From assembly GCA_966128725.1 (NCBI GenBank), contig CBHYLN010000210.1, forward strand, positions 1 to 6,821: 6,821 nt of DNA. Reading direction: 5' to 3'. Under the pieces are notes generated by a model, which ran no database searches, was not told the DNA's origin, and saw only the letters and a list, made by a program, of their open reading frames with translations. This document shows positions 5,623 through 6,821 of the stretch, piece after piece. Numbering within the stretch: the stretch's first letter is position 1; each line of letters starts with the position of its first letter. Made by a program: the position numbers and the translations under genes. The stretch comes from JAFDZV01 sp966128725. Its GTDB lineage: Bacteria; Bacteroidota; Ignavibacteria; OLB7.

Positions 5623-6432
5623 TTACCCCGTACGCGGATGCAGACAATCCAGGGAGGTATCCACCGCGGCGCGTATGGCCTGCCGCGCACGTTGCCCCTG
5701 ATACACCACATCCTCGTGCGAAAGCGCCTCGCGCACTGCATCGCTCAGCATGTTGGTGACAAGCGAAATGCCAACCACGTGCAGGCCGTGGGCCGCCGCA
5801 ACGGCTGATTCAAGCACCGTGGACATCCCCACCACATCGGCCCCCATGCGACGCAGCATGCGGATCTCCGCGCGCGTTTCGTAGCTGGGGCCGGGCACGC
5901 CCGCATATATGCCGCGATGTATCCGCAGGCCGCGCGATACAGCCAGCGCATGCACGGCATCGTTGTGATCGCCGGAGAATGGTTCGGCGCAACGAAGGCG
6001 TGGGCCGCCGCCTGCAGCCGCATCCACCACAGCGGGTTGCACCACACCATTGCTCCCCAGCATTGTCCCCAGGCAACCATCGATCAGCATCAACGAGCCC
6101 GTACGCAATTGCGGGTTAAGGCCACCGGCCGCGTTGGCAAGGATGGCGGTACGCGCTCCGTGGGCCGCCGCTGCCACAATCGGCGCGGTAATCTCGGCGG
6201 CCGATACGCCCTCGTACAGATGCCGACGCCCCAGCGAAACAAGCACCGCACGACCACCATCGCGCAGCAACACAAGGCGACCGGCATGGCCCAACACGCC
6301 GGCCCCCCCGTCCATCAGGGCGTGATATTCCTCCGGGGCAAAACACTCGCTCATCCCGGAGCCCAGCACCACAACGGCATCCAGTCGTCGAAGACCGTGT
6401 TCGGCCAGTTGTTGGCGTAACGTAGCAACCAT
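5623..6432 (-). CDS. punA: Purine nucleoside phosphorylase, trimeric PNP/MTAP family
   Basis: A cytoplasmic purine salvage enzyme: nucleoside plus phosphate gives free base plus (deoxy)ribose-1-phosphate. At 269 residues it has normal family length. Active-site landmarks, aligned by eye to human PNP, are GSG (24-26, Ser25 for phosphate), GRRHLYEG (68-75, with Arg69, His71, Tyr73), NAAGGLN (100-106), GPSYET (181-186, Tyr184 and Glu185 at the base), VGMST (201-205, Met203) and SLVTN (223-227, Asn227), plus SHED with His239. Glu185 and Asn227 point to guanosine/inosine substrates, not methylthioadenosine. Two motifs deviate: the usual DHIN is DGCL (118-121), and STVPE is STVLE (204-208). The ATG at 6432 is the only sensible start, since an in-frame stop lies upstream near 6500. 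It has no Shine-Dalgarno site. The gene is convergent with the TPR gene across 60 bp, where I see no convincing terminator. Function is well supported. Confidence 0.95.
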   Translation of the reverse strand: MVATLRQQLAEHGLRRLDAVVVLGSGMSECFAPEEYHALMDGGAGVLGHAGRLVLLRDGGRAVLVSLGRRHLYEGVSAAEITAPIVAAAAHGARTAILANAAGGLNPQLRTGSLMLIDGCLGTMLGSNGVVQPAVVDAAAGGGPRLRCAEPFSGDHNDAVHALAVSRGLRIHRGIYAGVPGPSYETRAEIRMLRRMGADVVGMSTVLESAVAAAHGLHVVGISLVTNMLSDAVREALSHEDVVYQGQRARQAIRAAVDTSLDCLHPRTG

Positions 6433-6605
6433 GGCGCCGAAGCTAACGATTGCGGCGCGGACTTCAGCCCCGAGCGCAACGTTTCCTGAAGCTGCGCATC
6501 ACGGGGTCGCGATGGCCGCGTTCGCAAACCGCCCCACTACGTGGGTATTGACCATGCCGAAGCCCCACGGCCCTGCGCGCCCACCACCGGCCATGCTCGC
6601 CGCCC
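6433..6605. other. Non-coding region upstream of the phosphorylase gene
   Basis: Open frames on both strands here are short, rich in Ala, Pro and Arg, and lack ribosome binding sites, so I do not call a gene. A small CCCAC/GTGGG hairpin with a 3-nt loop lies at 6533-6545. No clear promoter for the phosphorylase could be picked out. Confidence 0.4.
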
Positions 6606-6626
6606 ATTGGCCGGCCACGGGCCAAT
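6606..6626. repeat. Inverted repeat next to the terminator
   Basis: ATTGGCC (6606-6612) and GGCCAAT (6620-6626) form a perfect 7-bp inverted repeat with a 7-nt spacer. On the minus strand it follows the terminator hairpin at 6634-6663 by only a few bases. It may be a second stem of a tandem terminator or a binding site in front of the phosphorylase gene. Confidence 0.4.
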
Positions 6627-6633
6627 AACGCAA

Positions 6634-6663
6634 CGCCCCCGATAGCCGAAGCCATCGGGGGCG
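6634..6663 (-). terminator. Intrinsic terminator hairpin of the right-hand gene, cUUCGg tetraloop
   Basis: Read on the minus strand, a 13-bp stem (6663-6651 with 6646-6634, one G-U pair) closes a UUCG loop with a C-G closing pair, the exceptionally stable cUUCGg form. It begins 29 nt after the stop of the right-hand gene and is followed by TTGCGTTATTGG, U-rich but broken. On the plus strand the same bases give a CGAA loop and an A-C mismatch, so the structure is tuned for minus-strand transcription. It separates the right-hand gene from the phosphorylase gene. Confidence 0.75.
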
Positions 6664-6692
6664 CGTTATGCTTGATTGCGGAGAACCCGGGC

Positions 6693-6821
6693 CTAGCCGC
6701 CCATCAGCGCCTTCATTGCCTTCGACGGAGTGATCTCCTTGGAGCCCTCCTTCTTGTCGAACGCATCGATGATGCTGTCGTTGCTGCTGTGTACCAGCAG
6801 GTCGCGATAGACCTTCAAGCC
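6693..6821 (-). CDS. C-terminal 42 residues of an unidentified protein
   Basis: A frame entering from the right edge ends at TAG (6695-6693). The visible tail starts GLKVYRDLLVHSSNDSIID, continues with a lysine- and glutamate-rich FDKKEGSKEITPSKA, and ends MKALMGG. It is hydrophilic and probably helical, with no membrane segment. Coding is supported by the clean frame, GC-rich third positions and the terminator just after the stop. I do not recognise the family from this fragment. The protein's start and most of its length lie outside the window. Confidence 0.7.
   Translation of the reverse strand, partial: GLKVYRDLLVHSSNDSIIDAFDKKEGSKEITPSKAMKALMGG

Noticed and set aside
673..6432. A defence or mobile-element system built on the STAND ATPase
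   Set aside because: The C-terminus is a DNA-binding winged helix plus BTAD, not a toxic effector, and the neighbours are a secreted TPR protein and a housekeeping salvage enzyme; no integrase, transposase or attachment repeats are seen.
6431..6655. Small frames of about 63-65 codons on either strand between the phosphorylase and the right-hand gene
   Set aside because: Low-complexity Ala/Pro/Arg translations and no ribosome binding site; the minus-strand one starts inside the terminator hairpin.

Overview
The window is a GC-rich bacterial segment with strong G/C third-position preference. It has five protein-coding regions in the order: partial gene (minus) | large regulator (plus) | exported TPR protein (plus) | purine nucleoside phosphorylase (minus) | partial gene (minus). 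There are no rRNA or tRNA genes, transposases or CRISPR repeats that I can support. The lineage cannot be fixed. A Sec-exported TPR protein that resembles the soluble tail of DUF2723/GT117 proteins, and Shine-Dalgarno sites on only some genes, would suit a GC-rich FCB-group bacterium (Bacteroidota/Chlorobiota/Gemmatimonadota-like). This is inference only.

Left part (1-672): the N-terminal 147 codons of a small soluble protein with two internal repeats run off the left edge. Its start codon lies head-to-head with a 1103-codon regulator, and 230 bp separate them. That gap holds a 33-bp dyad (534-566) with a 12-bp palindrome near its centre, the best operator candidate in the window.

Centre (673-5562): the regulator is a STAND-type ATPase. 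It has an N-terminal AAA_16-like P-loop domain, a long helical middle and a C-terminal winged helix plus BTAD module. This is the AfsR/SARP DNA-binding module at the opposite end from its usual place, so the overall layout resembles MalT/LAL regulators. It is followed by a structured 285-nt region with three hairpins, alternating CCUCC and GGAGG segments and a possible 27-codon leader ORF. That ORF has a strong ribosome binding site, and its stop overlaps an in-frame ATG of the next gene. The next gene encodes a secreted TPR protein of about 430 residues.

Right part (5563-6821): a trimeric-type purine nucleoside phosphorylase with essentially all active-site residues is convergent with the TPR gene. 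Upstream of it lies the 3' end of another minus-strand gene, closed by an intrinsic-terminator hairpin with a cUUCGg tetraloop. I see no shared pathway linking the five genes. The regulator, leader and TPR protein are the most plausible functional unit, with the divergent left gene a possible second target of the regulator.
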